Assembly (NCBI GenBank): GCA_940671915.1
Contig: CALNVZ010003435.1
Span: forward strand, 18,020,439 to 18,084,438
Direction: 5' to 3'
DNA: 64,000 nucleotides
Origin: Paracentrotus lividus
Taxonomy: Eukaryota; Echinodermata; Echinoidea; Camarodonta; Echinidae
The notes under the pieces are model-generated. The model had not been told where the DNA came from. It was given only the letters and a program-made list of their open reading frames with translations, and did not search any database. The translations under genes were made by a program, and so were the position numbers. The first letter of the stretch is position 1. Every line of letters starts with the position of its first letter. This document shows, piece by piece, positions 60,298 to 64,000 of this stretch.

Positions 60298-62426
60298 GAT
60301 CCAAATTTAGTGGTGCTTTTGTCTTCTCTGAGGCTCTTTGTTCGTGGACATTTATGAGATGATATTGCTACTAAAAAATATCTTTAATCAAAGAAAATGA
60401 CAATAAAATTTGGGCAAGTGTTTTTTCCTCTCGGGCAAGTAAAAAAAAATTTCACTTGCCCAATAGGGCAAGTGAAAAATAATTTTTTTGTAGCGGCCTG
60501 CACCTCCACTAAAATGCTTCTCTCATTTTTTGCTTAACAGTTCATTCTCCATTATGACTTTAGGTTTACCTGTTTAACATCAAATGCCATGTTGCTTTGT
60601 CCGCTACACACCCAAACATCTCCAAACAGAACATCTTGAAGGTCAATGAACTCTTGGACTCCTTGATTGTTTGAGGTAACCCTGATGTCAAAGGGACCAC
60701 TGGGAGGCTGAGGGTCAAGGTTCACACGCCATACACCATCGGAGGTAAAAGAAGCTGTGGTATAATTATGTGAGAGGCCAAAAGGGTGGGGATCAAGAGG
60801 TTACCTATCACACATCATCAAAGGTAAAAAAAGCTCTGTGAATACCAGTATGTCAAGACCAAGAATTTGTGGGTCATATGTCATGCTAAATCTCAAAAAA
60901 GAAGATCCCTGCCATTAGACGATGATCTGATGCAAGATTAACCCATCAAAGATTGTGAATTTTTTTAAACAAAACAAATTGAAGGGTGGATGACAAGCTT
61001 AGTTGCTACAGTCATCTTCCTTTGAAGTGGTAACAACTAACAAATATATCCGTTATAACATTGTTTAATAATTCAAGACATTTAAGGTATTTTATTTATT
61101 TGATAATGAGTGAAATAAACAGTCAATCAATCGATGTGTCGGCTCAGTGGATAGAGCGTCCACCTCATAATCGGGAGGTCGTCAGTTCGATCCCCGGCCG
61201 CGTCATACTAAAAGACATTAAAAAATGGTAGTTGCTGCTTCCCTGTTTGGCATTCAACAAGATAGAGCAACGTCCTTCTGGCGCTGCTCAGCGGCTGCCG
61301 GGCCCACGAGAAAAGGGGCAAAACAGATATGTTACGGACAATAAAATTTGGAGCATTTCTTTTCTTTTTTTCCCTTCTTCTTCTTCTTTTTATGCAAACA
61401 TATTTGCAAGCTAGCTAGGCTACATATCCATACTGACCTCCTTGGGCTTCTGTTTGGTAGAGTTTCCCTTTGAACTCCAGGGTGATATCAGCCCCAAGGT
61501 CTGAGTAACCCCAGATGACGGCACTTGACGGTTCCATTTGCAGTACCATGTGATTGGAGTAATATGCTGCCAATTTGAAGGAGCTCGCTACGGATAGGAT
61601 AAAATAAGTTGGATTAATGTGATTAAATTCATTGTGCGTACAGAAAGCAGTCATAACGTTTTGAAAAGATATTGTAATAAAATTATTTTGTTTCCTATTA
61701 GGCTTACAAATGTAATTGACGTTTAATTCTTTTTTTAATAGAAAATAATAATAAGCAGGTTTCAGCAATGTGATTAAATACAGTATGTGTACAGAAAGCA
61801 ATCAGAATGCTTTCAAAGATCAAGTAAATGTTTTGAAAAGAATTTGTAATAAAATTATTTTGTTTCCTATAATTAGGCATAATTGACGTTTAATTTTTTT
61901 TAATAGAAAAATAAAAATAAGCAGTTTTCAGCAACTTCGGCATCGTTAAAAGACGAAATTATCTCATCAATTAAAAAAAAAAAGCTATTAAAACATAGGC
62001 CTGTACAATTCAATTGAATGCACTTGATGAGCTGGAACAGAAACTTGAATCTATTATTAACATTTTACACTTTTATAGAATTCTCAGTAAACTTGTTTTA
62101 AAGCACACAGTAGGCCCTATTACATTTTATTTGTTTTAACTTTAAATTCTACAAAATATTACAAGGTATTTATTGTTGTTTTTTGTTTAATATTCATTTT
62201 GTAAGATCGTTTGTAGAAGTCTAACTTACATTTATTATTTAATTTTAATTTGTTATCTTTAATATTGTGGTAATATTCCTTGATTGATTTATTTCATTAA
62301 CTAAGTCAATGTCAATGTCATTTTATTTCCCATCAAGGCTATTAAAATCATATTACCTGAGCTGCTTATGATCCCGGCGGAAACCAGCCAAAGCATCCAC
62401 AAAATTTGGGCTCCTTTCCGTGACAT
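17901..62426 (-). CDS. SIAE: Sialate O-acetylesterase (composite gene over the triplicated locus)
   Basis: The enzyme removes O-acetyl groups from sialic acids in the secretory/lysosomal pathway. Ten minus-strand exons form one frame: exons 1-8 are best in copy C (62357-62426, 61438-61587, 60570-60754, 59015-59153, 56937-57120, 55110-55231, 53971-54101, 52907-53067) and exons 9-10 in copy A (19094-19289, 17901-18191). Lengths sum to 1629 nt, 542 codons plus stop, against about 523 residues in human SIAE. Intron phases match at every join. The protein starts with a hydrophobic signal peptide, then AAYYSNHMVLQ, CSGQSNM (nucleophile Ser127), GLVSSNWGGTPVEDWSS, WNGMIHPMLNMTIKGAIWYQG, PFGFVQ and the probable catalytic His383 in IHPRYK. 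The 44-kb span is inflated because introns and exons are present three times in the assembly. Confidence 0.9.
18802..19021. mobile_element. Foldback MITE with telomere-like core (copy A)
   Basis: Terminal inverted repeats of about 45 bp begin CCCTGTAACACAAAGACT and end with the inverse AGTCTTTGTGTTACAGGG. The centre (about 18895-18926) carries a short CCTAACCCTAGCCCTAACCC run, an imperfect TTAGGG array. It lies in SIAE intron 9. The same element is at 32526-32741 in copy B. Confidence 0.7.
19094..19289 (-). CDS. SIAE: SIAE exon 9 (IHPRYK histidine motif), copy A
   Basis: Acceptor TTTACTGCAG|GATTCATCC, donor GAT|GTAAGT. Encodes IHPRYKQDVANRLTLGARA, then YGESDVIYQGPYP and FDDGKDVLRMNNISSFD. 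The His of IHP follows the Asp/SPYGA region of exon 8, as expected for the catalytic His of SIAE. The acceptor and first 18 exon bases are the parent sequence of the adjoining 58-bp minisatellite. Confidence 0.9.
19290..20611. repeat. 58-bp minisatellite, left block, copy A (interrupted by gap)
   Basis: Direct 58-bp units abut exon 9, reading (plus strand) ATAATAATAGTTGTAAYGGG, then GATGGATCCTGCAGTAAAGA, then ACAAACAGATCTATGATC. About 270 bp are sequenced before an 813-N gap (19554-20366) and about 245 bp after it. If the gap length is right the block holds about 23 units. On the transcribed strand each unit ends in TTCTTTACTGCAG followed by GATCCATCCCCGTTACAA, a copy of the exon 9 splice acceptor. 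Confidence 0.95.
19554..20366. other. Assembly gap (813 N) inside minisatellite
   Basis: Unresolved bases inside the repeat array. The corresponding part of copy B (about 33275-33870) suggests the true content is more units of the same minisatellite. Confidence 0.95.
20612..20755. mobile_element. 144-bp foldback MITE in the minisatellite (copy A)
   Basis: Ends CAGGGGAGCATTTCATC and the inverse GATGAAATGCCCCCCTG; the arms extend through AAAGGACTTGTC and the TATCCGACAAA/TTTGTCGGATA segments. The core includes CAGCCAATCAGACACAAGC. The CAGGG start recalls hAT elements, but no 8-bp target duplication is visible. Homologues: 34053-34193 (B) and 49574-49717 (C). Confidence 0.75.
20756..20831. repeat. 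58-bp minisatellite, short block between MITE and Penelope-like element (copy A)
   Basis: A little more than one unit of the same minisatellite separates the MITE from the retroelement. Equivalent blocks are 34194-34268 in B and 49718-49793 in C. Confidence 0.9.
20832..21093 (+). pseudogene. GIY-YIG endonuclease fragment of Penelope-like element (copy A)
   Basis: Open frame of about 87 residues, truncated at the N-terminus so the GIY part is lost; YVGET, the downstream Arg/Lys residues and HFNL remain. In B (about 34269-34525) the frame is broken by indels; in C (49794-50055) one extra G and one missing C break it. Confidence 0.75.
21676..21712 (+). ncRNA. Hammerhead-ribozyme-like motif at Penelope-like 3' end (copy A)
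   Basis: CTGACGA, a possible 5-bp stem GATTC/GGATC, then GAAA, then AGC-TCAG-GCT as a 3-bp stem III followed by C at the cleavage position. This follows hammerhead order (CUGANGA, stem II, GAAA, stem III, UH). One extra A lies between the core and stem II, and stem I pairing is weak, so activity is uncertain. Hammerhead motifs are known in Penelope-like elements. Same motif at 35115-35151 (B) and 50634-50670 (C). Confidence 0.45.
21723..23052. repeat. 58-bp minisatellite, right block, copy A
   Basis: About 23 units of the 58-bp repeat with occasional 1-4 bp indels (for example AATAATAATAG at 22130) and variants AACAAACAG/AACAGACAG, GATCCTGCAG/GATACTGCAG, GGGGATGG/AAGGGTGG. Nearly all units keep CTGCAG. 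It lies in SIAE intron 8. Confidence 0.95.
23100..23268. mobile_element. 165-bp MITE with GGTGTTTCACCAA ends (copy A)
   Basis: Ends AGG-AGGTGTTTCACCAA and the inverse TTGGTGAAACACCACCCT. Internal ACGACTGGTGATCAG and AGTCGTTTGTAAAGTCG segments. It lies next to the minisatellite in SIAE intron 8. Homologues: 36547-36713 (B) and 52061-52230 (C). Confidence 0.65.
23937..24095 (-). CDS. SIAE: SIAE exon 8, copy A (2-nt deletion)
   Basis: Equivalent to 52907-53067 in copy C. Splice sites (TTTAG|CTG and GC|GTAAGT) are intact, but AG is missing at about 23986, shifting the frame in the PNVFMA codons. Probably a sequence error, since B and C keep the bases. Confidence 0.75.
24210..24386. mobile_element. 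177-bp MITE with CAGGSCTTAA ends and TGAAAA duplication (copy A)
   Basis: Starts CAGGCCTTAAATTTCG and ends with the inverse GATTAATTAAGCCCTG; TGAAAA flanks both ends (24204-24209, 24387-24392). A chance frame on the plus strand is not a gene. It lies in SIAE intron 7. Homologues: 37633-37810 (B) and 53184-53363 (C). Confidence 0.7.
25115..27913. other. SIAE introns 6 and 5 with exon 6 (copy A); no other gene
   Basis: Apart from exon 6 (26111-26230), the stretch holds AT-rich intron. Around 25235-25390 a segment with TTTTGTGAATTTCACGAG and GCGAATTTCCC looks like a dispersed repeat. A poly-T run is at about 27656-27688, preceded by a small AAGATAATAA-type inverted repeat. Confidence 0.55.
28859..29870 (-). 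mobile_element. 5'-truncated LINE (RNase H + zinc knuckle), copy A
   Basis: The minus-strand coding sequence has RNase H motifs (TAELLALKMAL, FTDSLSS, GIKGNEKADKLAKEAL) and a downstream CCHC-like segment (CVSCDCVLSVKHILIEC), then a 3' tail of (CAAT)n at about 28873-28898. This is the 3' end of a non-LTR retrotransposon of the RNase H-bearing type (I/Nimb-like by recollection). It sits in SIAE intron 4, same strand as SIAE. Frames carry indels. Homologues: 42231-43240 and 57907-58945. Confidence 0.75.
30557..31377. mobile_element. 0.8-kb non-autonomous element with GGGCAAGTGAAA motifs (copy A)
   Basis: Left end CAGGGCGCGACA and right end TGTAGCGGCCTG are imperfect inverted repeats. Near both ends GGGCAAGT or its inverse recurs (GCCCGCTTGCCCGGGGCAAG on the left; CGGGCAAGTAAAA and CACTTGCC on the right). 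The middle is AT-rich with a poly-T run. It lies in SIAE intron 3. Homologues: 43933-44732 and 59637-60502. Confidence 0.55.
31448..31595 (-). CDS. SIAE: SIAE exon 3, copy A, truncated by gap and frameshifted
   Basis: Contains the GQSNM nucleophile region and donor CAG|GTAAAC, but one T is missing near 31475, so the frame breaks exactly in the Ser127 codons. The 5' part of the exon is lost at the 25-N gap. Confidence 0.7.
31596..31620. other. 25-N assembly gap between copies A and B
   Basis: Exactly 25 N. The sequence before it is SIAE exon 3; the sequence after it is SIAE exon 10 again, so gene order jumps back to the 3' end. Confidence 0.95.
31638..46627 (-). CDS. SIAE: SIAE copy B (exons 10-1, error-rich duplicate)
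   Basis: Same gene, same order and strand as copy A: exon 10 about 31638-31920, exon 9 32815-33014, exon 8 37365-37522, exon 7 38402-38528, exon 6 39512-39629, exon 5 41289-41467, exon 4 43317-43456, exon 3 44807-44985, exon 2 about 45672-45817, exon 1 about 46566-46627. Almost every exon has single-base losses or gains, so no open frame survives. The introns carry the same transposons at the same points as A and C. Many single-base deletions with few substitutions suggest unpolished long-read sequence rather than a true pseudogene. It is the only copy that spans exons 10 to 1 without a long gap. Confidence 0.75.
32526..32741. mobile_element. Foldback MITE with telomere-like core (copy B)
   Basis: Copy B counterpart of the 18802-19021 element, with the CCCTGTAACACAAAG ends and CCCTAGCCCTAACCC core. 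Confidence 0.65.
33015..34052. repeat. 58-bp minisatellite, left block, copy B
   Basis: Same array next to exon 9. This copy crosses the region that is a gap in copy A. Units around 33530-33770 are badly scrambled, probably by sequence error. Confidence 0.9.
34053..34193. mobile_element. 144-bp-type foldback MITE in minisatellite (copy B)
   Basis: Copy B counterpart of 20612-20755, with three bases lost. Confidence 0.7.
34269..35161 (+). mobile_element. 5'-truncated Penelope-like element (copy B)
   Basis: Same element, ends and CATAATAAT flanks as in copy A; the endonuclease frame is broken by indels. The hammerhead-like motif is at 35115-35151. Confidence 0.75.
35162..36493. repeat. 58-bp minisatellite, right block, copy B
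   Basis: About 23 units, the same variant order as in copies A and C (for example the doubled GCAGTAAAAGCAGTAAAA at about 35720), confirming that these are the same array. Confidence 0.93.
36547..36713. mobile_element. MITE with GGTGTTTCACCAA ends (copy B)
   Basis: Copy B counterpart of the element at 23100-23268. Confidence 0.6.
37633..37810. mobile_element. MITE with CAGGSCTTAA ends (copy B)
   Basis: Copy B counterpart of the element at 24210-24386, with the same TGAAAA flanks. Confidence 0.65.
42231..43240 (-). mobile_element. 5'-truncated LINE with RNase H (copy B)
   Basis: Copy B counterpart of the LINE in SIAE intron 4, frames broken by indels. Confidence 0.7.
43933..44732. mobile_element. 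GGGCAAGTGAAA-type non-autonomous element (copy B)
   Basis: Copy B counterpart of 30557-31377 in SIAE intron 3. Confidence 0.5.
45375..45560 (+). repeat. tRNA-Met-like SINE, degraded (copy B)
   Basis: Counterpart of 61135-61325: CAGTGGATAAGAGCG, CCTCATAATCTGGGAGG and TGGCGCTGTCAGCGGCTGC remain, with several indels. Confidence 0.55.
46628..48453. other. Intergenic region between divergent SIAE and SIAE-like gene (copy B)
   Basis: Separates the SIAE start codon (minus) from the plus-strand SIAE-like fragment. It matches 62427-64000 of copy C with many indels. If both genes are real, their promoters share this interval of about 1.8 kb. A damaged CACGTG E-box region lies near 47057. Confidence 0.45.
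48454..49281 (+). pseudogene. Second SIAE-like gene, 5' fragment, head-to-head with SIAE
   Basis: Two blocks on the plus strand resemble SIAE exons 2 and 3. Block 1 (about 48560-48645) reads RLPAYYSDHMVL then SESFAEVAVIGA, parallel to KLAAYYSNHMVLQ...AVIWG. It is preceded by a frame starting at 48454 or 48478 that could hold a signal peptide (GLGSTLFAFLS). Block 2 (49102-49281) lies between TTACACAG and TG|GTAAGT and carries DGVW, RVTSDNQGV and CSGQSN. Identity to SIAE exon 3 is clear but reduced, so this is a paralogue, not a fourth copy. Frames have indels, perhaps from sequence error. The gene is cut off by the 25-N gap at 49535. Confidence 0.65.
49102..49281 (+). pseudogene. SIAE-like exon 3 (CSGQSN) on plus strand
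   Basis: The 180-bp block has an acceptor after a T-rich intron (about 48770-49100) and a strong donor GAATG|GTAAGTTTG. It keeps the nucleophile motif CSGQSN, but the surrounding frame is interrupted. Confidence 0.7.
49535..49559. other. 25-N assembly gap between copies B and C
   Basis: Exactly 25 N. It joins the plus-strand SIAE-like fragment to the middle of the intron 8 minisatellite, an implausible biological junction. Confidence 0.95.
49560..62426 (-). CDS. SIAE: SIAE copy C (exons 8-1, the cleanest copy)
   Basis: Starts inside the intron 8 minisatellite and contains exons 8 to 1 without a frame break: 52907-53067, 53971-54101, 55110-55231, 56937-57120, 59015-59153, 60570-60754, 61438-61587, 62357-62426. 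Every boundary has GT/AG and phases agree (1, 1, 0, 1, 2, 1, 0 for introns 1-7; intron 8 is phase 2). Exons 9 and 10 are absent because copy C begins downstream of them in transcript terms. From about 60720 onward, introns look as error-rich as copy B. Confidence 0.85.
49574..49717. mobile_element. 144-bp foldback MITE in minisatellite (copy C)
   Basis: Copy C counterpart of 20612-20755, the same length and ends. Confidence 0.75.
49794..50679 (+). mobile_element. 5'-truncated Penelope-like element (copy C)
   Basis: Same insertion as in A and B, flanked by CATAATAAT. The hammerhead-like motif is at 50634-50670, with one C fewer after the cleavage position. Confidence 0.78.
50680..52011. repeat. 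58-bp minisatellite, right block, copy C
   Basis: About 23 units in the same variant order as copies A and B, ending at AGATCTACTGTGTTGGCC. Confidence 0.95.
52061..52230. mobile_element. MITE with GGTGTTTCACCAA ends (copy C)
   Basis: The most complete copy: AGGGAGGTGTTTCACCAA and inverse TTGGTGAAACACCACCCT, about 170 bp. Confidence 0.65.
52907..53067 (-). CDS. SIAE: SIAE exon 8, copy C
   Basis: TTTAG|CTGTGT to GGAGC|GTAAGT. Encodes LCTSENPVTTPEANYTALRW, then YGYVPNPHQPNVFMAVAID and LLDITSPYGA. The VPNP...FMAVAxD...SPxG order matches SIAE just before the catalytic His. Intron 8, which carries the minisatellite, follows in phase 2. Confidence 0.9.
53184..53363. mobile_element. MITE with CAGGSCTTAA ends (copy C)
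   Basis: Counterpart of 24210-24386 in SIAE intron 7, flanked by TGAAAA. Confidence 0.65.
53971..54101 (-). CDS. SIAE: SIAE exon 7, copy C
   Basis: TTTATAG|GTGAAGC to GTTCAG|GTAAAT. Encodes EANTVSPASYKCLFPTMIED, then WRDKWYQGTGGQTDPSFPF and GFVQ. FPxxIEDWR...FPFGxVQ is a SIAE signature. A and B have frame-breaking deletions here; C does not. Confidence 0.92.
55110..55231 (-). CDS. SIAE: SIAE exon 6, copy C
   Basis: TAATCAG|CATTCC to ATCAAG|GTAAGA. Encodes IPKMMMNSPAVKGPHDHSGL, then WNGMIHPMLNMTIKGAIWYQ. WNxMIHPxxNMTxKGxxWYQGE is highly conserved in SIAE. The final Gly codon is split with exon 7. Confidence 0.92.
56937..57120 (-). CDS. SIAE: SIAE exon 5, copy C
   Basis: TCAACAG|ATGTGC to GAGAG|GTGAGA. 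Encodes LGKGEPGFLYFSALCWFYG, then RYPIGLVSSNWGGTPVEDW and SSPDVLAKCNVKK. The YPIGLVSSxWGGTPVExWSS block is a SIAE hallmark. Confidence 0.93.
57907..58945 (-). mobile_element. 5'-truncated LINE with RNase H and zinc knuckle (copy C)
   Basis: RNase H domain from 58943 to 58590 with the acidic motifs in TAELLALKMA, FTDSLSSLMA and GNEKADKLAKEAL, plus IPSHTGIKG. A C-terminal block follows (58465-58169; RVRIGHSHLTHSYLL, CVSCDC, HILIEC). One extra A near 58629 splits the two frames in this copy only. The 3' tail is (CAAT)n at about 57916-57943. No reverse transcriptase part, so it is dead on arrival. Confidence 0.78.
59015..59153 (-). CDS. SIAE: SIAE exon 4, copy C
   Basis: TTTTGCAG|GCTTTC to ATCCAG|GTGAGT. 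Encodes AFNGSVSMEQSYQYTDIRVL, then SIFQNDSSVPYYDIPGLY and KPWSRPDP. It joins CSGQSNMAFDVKQ of exon 3 in phase 0. Copy A has the same 139-nt exon intact at 29949-30087. Confidence 0.88.
59637..60502. mobile_element. GGGCAAGTGAAA-type non-autonomous element (copy C)
   Basis: Most complete copy, with GCCCGCTTGCCCGGGGCAAG near the left end and CACTTGCCCAATAGGGCAAG near the right end. A poly-T run of about 50 bases lies at 60245-60294. Confidence 0.55.
60570..60754 (-). CDS. SIAE: SIAE exon 3 with catalytic Ser127, copy C
   Basis: TACCACAG|CTTCTT to AAACAG|GTAAAC. Encodes SFTSDGVWRVNLDPQPPSG, then PFDIRVTSNNQGVQEFID and LQDVLFGDVWVCSGQSNMA. DVLFGDVWxCSGQSNM is the SIAE nucleophile block; Ser falls at residue 127, the human number. 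C is the only copy with the block in frame. Confidence 0.95.
61135..61325 (+). repeat. tRNA-Met-like SINE in SIAE intron 2
   Basis: The head (about 61135-61207) has GGCTCAGTGGATAGAGCG, an anticodon loop CTCATAA (CAT, Met-like), and the B-box AGTTCGATCCC. The anticodon stem is imperfect, so it is not a working tRNA. The body continues with GTTGCTGCTTCCCTGTTTGG and CTGGCGCTGCTCAGCGGCTG. It is antisense to SIAE. Confidence 0.65.
61438..61587 (-). CDS. SIAE: SIAE exon 2, copy C
   Basis: ATCCGTAG|CGAGCT to CAAGGAG|GTCAGT. Encodes SSFKLAAYYSNHMVLQMEPS, then SAVIWGYSDLGADITLEFKG and KLYQTEAQG. Matches the mature N-terminus of SIAE (FxxAxYxxxMVLQxEPxxAVIWG). Phase 1 at both ends. Confidence 0.92.
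62357..62426 (-). CDS. SIAE: SIAE exon 1 (start codon and signal peptide), copy C
   Basis: ATG at 62424-62426, donor GCTCAG|GTAATA. Encodes MSRKGAQILWMLWLVSAGI followed by ISSS, a short basic start and hydrophobic core fitting a secretory signal peptide. It splices in phase 1 to exon 2. An upstream in-frame ATG exists (to 62483), but the chosen start gives a typical signal peptide. Confidence 0.75.
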
Positions 62427-64000
62427 GGTGTACGTCTCTATAGACTTATACTCTGGTGTTGCAGAAACTTCTCTAGACGTCAATGACTCAGTCTCAATGT
62501 CTCACACACGGTTTCACAGCCACGGCATGGAGCGGCTACGGCATGCAGTGAGGCCGAGGGCACAGCGGCGGAGCTGGGGAGTGTGAATGTCAACAATTAA
62601 CCCACTCGCGCCTCGCGGTACGTGCATGTGTGTGTCTCTGTCAGCCAAGGCAAATGCAAACAAGTCCAAATTTACTTCCTTGAATTCAGTTAGTAGTTTG
62701 ATGTCTTTAAATTTCGGCTAGACTTCCTTTTGTACCAGCCACTAAAATTGAAAAGGAAAGTGAGGAAGTTTCAGTTTACTCACTCTGCAGTCACTGTACT
62801 CGTTTGCAAAATAGGTGGATCCTGTGCATCACGATCACCTGACTCCTTTTTTTACGATCACGTGATACACAGCTGTGTTGAGAGAGCTCGAGCGGCGCGC
62901 GGACAAGTAGACCGCTTTCATGAAAAGAGGAGCAAAAAGCCAAAAGACAGCTTGGATTGAAGATTGGTTTCTCGTTTTACTTTCCTGCTGTTTTGTTTTC
63001 TTTAGTTGATGTTCGTCTACAAGTTGACCTGTTCATGTTTGGACTTTTTTTTTCCTATTGTAGTATTTAGAGAGAGAGTTTGTTTCTCATTGACATTGAG
63101 CATCATGTTCAACTCTATTTCGGTATGGACGACGTGTTTGTTTATTTTCAGTGTTATTGTGATGATGCCACATTCTGCAACTGCATCTGCTCAAGGTATT
63201 ACTCATAGCTACAATCTACATGTACGAGGTCAATACGAAGTATTTAGTTTAATTGTATCATTAATTAGATATTGTAGAGTCTACTTGTTTTCTTCTTTGT
63301 GTGTGTGTGTATTTTTTTTTCTCGTTAGTCTGTCTGAAAAATGTTAACCAGTACGAAAATCTACATTAAATGATAATCATGTTTCTTCTTTCAGTTAATT
63401 CGTCTCAAATTCATTTAGGCGTATTATTAATCATACCGTTATGAGGGTCAGCAGTGAACTTGAATAATTATTGTCAATCACAACTATCGATATAAAAAGT
63501 GTAAACTGATTTGTATGAATTGCTGAGATACAAATGTACATTGTAATGTAGGTTTGAAACCACATCAAAAATTTTATCCCTACTTCATTGTCAATTAACG
63601 TTGTATATATTATATTTCAATGGGATTTGAATATACACCAATCTCTAAATATGGCCTCCTGGCCTACTCTCGCATCTAGAGGAAGCTAGGTGTCTACTAA
63701 CTATACACAGCCCCGTTGCCGAAGGCGACGGGGCTGTACTTCCACCACCTCCATTTACAGCGAAATAATCAGCGAAGTATGAGCGTCAGAGATTTAATTA
63801 GAAAAACTGGGGGGGTTTTCCCCCCAAAATTTAAATTCCAAAATCTTTTTTTTATGGTTACAAAAATTAGTGTGAAGGTTTTTTTTCTTATGGGATTGTT
63901 TTTTCAACGGGCGTAAATTTTTTTTTTTCTCAAAACCAAGACTAAAATGAAAGTATAAAGAGCTTTCTTGACTTACCAAATTGAATTTTCCGTTGGCCTT
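62427..64000 (-). promoter_or_regulatory. SIAE upstream region (copy C)
   Basis: Less AT-rich than the introns from about 62480 to 62960. Contains ATCACGTGAT (62857-62866), a palindromic CACGTG E-box of the kind TFEB/USF factors bind, about 430 bp upstream of the ATG. No clear TATA box is assigned. The same region in copy B is 46628-48200. Confidence 0.35.

Noticed and set aside
61135..61207. Functional tRNA-Met
   Set aside because: Anticodon stem mismatches and the attached SINE body indicate a tRNA-derived SINE.
17901..64000. True tandem triplication of SIAE
   Set aside because: Shared insertions and identical minisatellite variant order, copy breaks at 25-N gaps and deletion-type errors favour a false duplication; not fully excluded.

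Overview
The window is eukaryotic, intron-rich, AT-rich and packed with small DNA transposons, retroelements, microsatellites and low-complexity runs. The recurrent AGGCCTA motif, the tRNA-headed SINE and the type of transposons suggest an echinoderm, most likely a sea urchin; that is inference from composition and recalled families. Only one host gene is clearly recognisable: sialate O-acetylesterase (SIAE), on the minus strand. Part of a second SIAE-like gene lies on the plus strand.

Layout. 1-5.9 kb: T/C-rich DNA, two nested inverted-repeat elements, a (TTA)n run, a hairpin and a small MITE. 5.9-6.4 kb: a tandem pair of tRNA-Thr-like sequences. 6.5-11.3 kb: a decayed, intron-containing P-element/THAP9-type transposase (+) with an N-terminal CxxC...CxxC domain resembling the RAG1 N-terminus, split by a 1.3 kb foldback element. 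11.3-14.3 kb: nothing recognised. 14.3-16.7 kb: a repeat element rich in perfect DR1-type motifs, plus relics. 16.7-17.9 kb: probable SIAE 3' UTR.

17.9-64 kb: the SIAE locus appears three times in the same orientation. Copy A is 17,901-31,595 (exons 10 to 3, with an 813-base gap). Copy B is about 31,638-49,534 (exons 10 to 1 plus upstream DNA, full of single-base losses). Copy C is 49,560-64,000 (exons 8 to 1 plus upstream DNA). Runs of exactly 25 N separate the copies, and all three carry the same transposons at the same points, so the triplication is probably an assembly or gap-filling artefact. Exons 1-8 of C joined to exons 9-10 of A give a continuous 10-exon reading frame of 542 codons with consistent intron phases, a signal peptide, the CSGQSNM nucleophile motif (Ser127, the human number) and an IHP histidine motif.

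The most unusual feature is in SIAE intron 8: a minisatellite with a 58-bp unit, more than 40 copies in A. Each unit is a copy of the exon 9 3' splice site: about 40 nt of intron tail including ttactgcag, then the first 18 nt of exon 9, which encode IHPRY. The true acceptor is the last member of an array of near-identical decoys. A truncated Penelope-like element with a hammerhead-like 3' motif and a foldback MITE sit inside the array. In copy B, a plus-strand SIAE-like gene fragment (48.45-49.28 kb) lies head-to-head with SIAE exon 1, suggesting a divergent paralogue pair.
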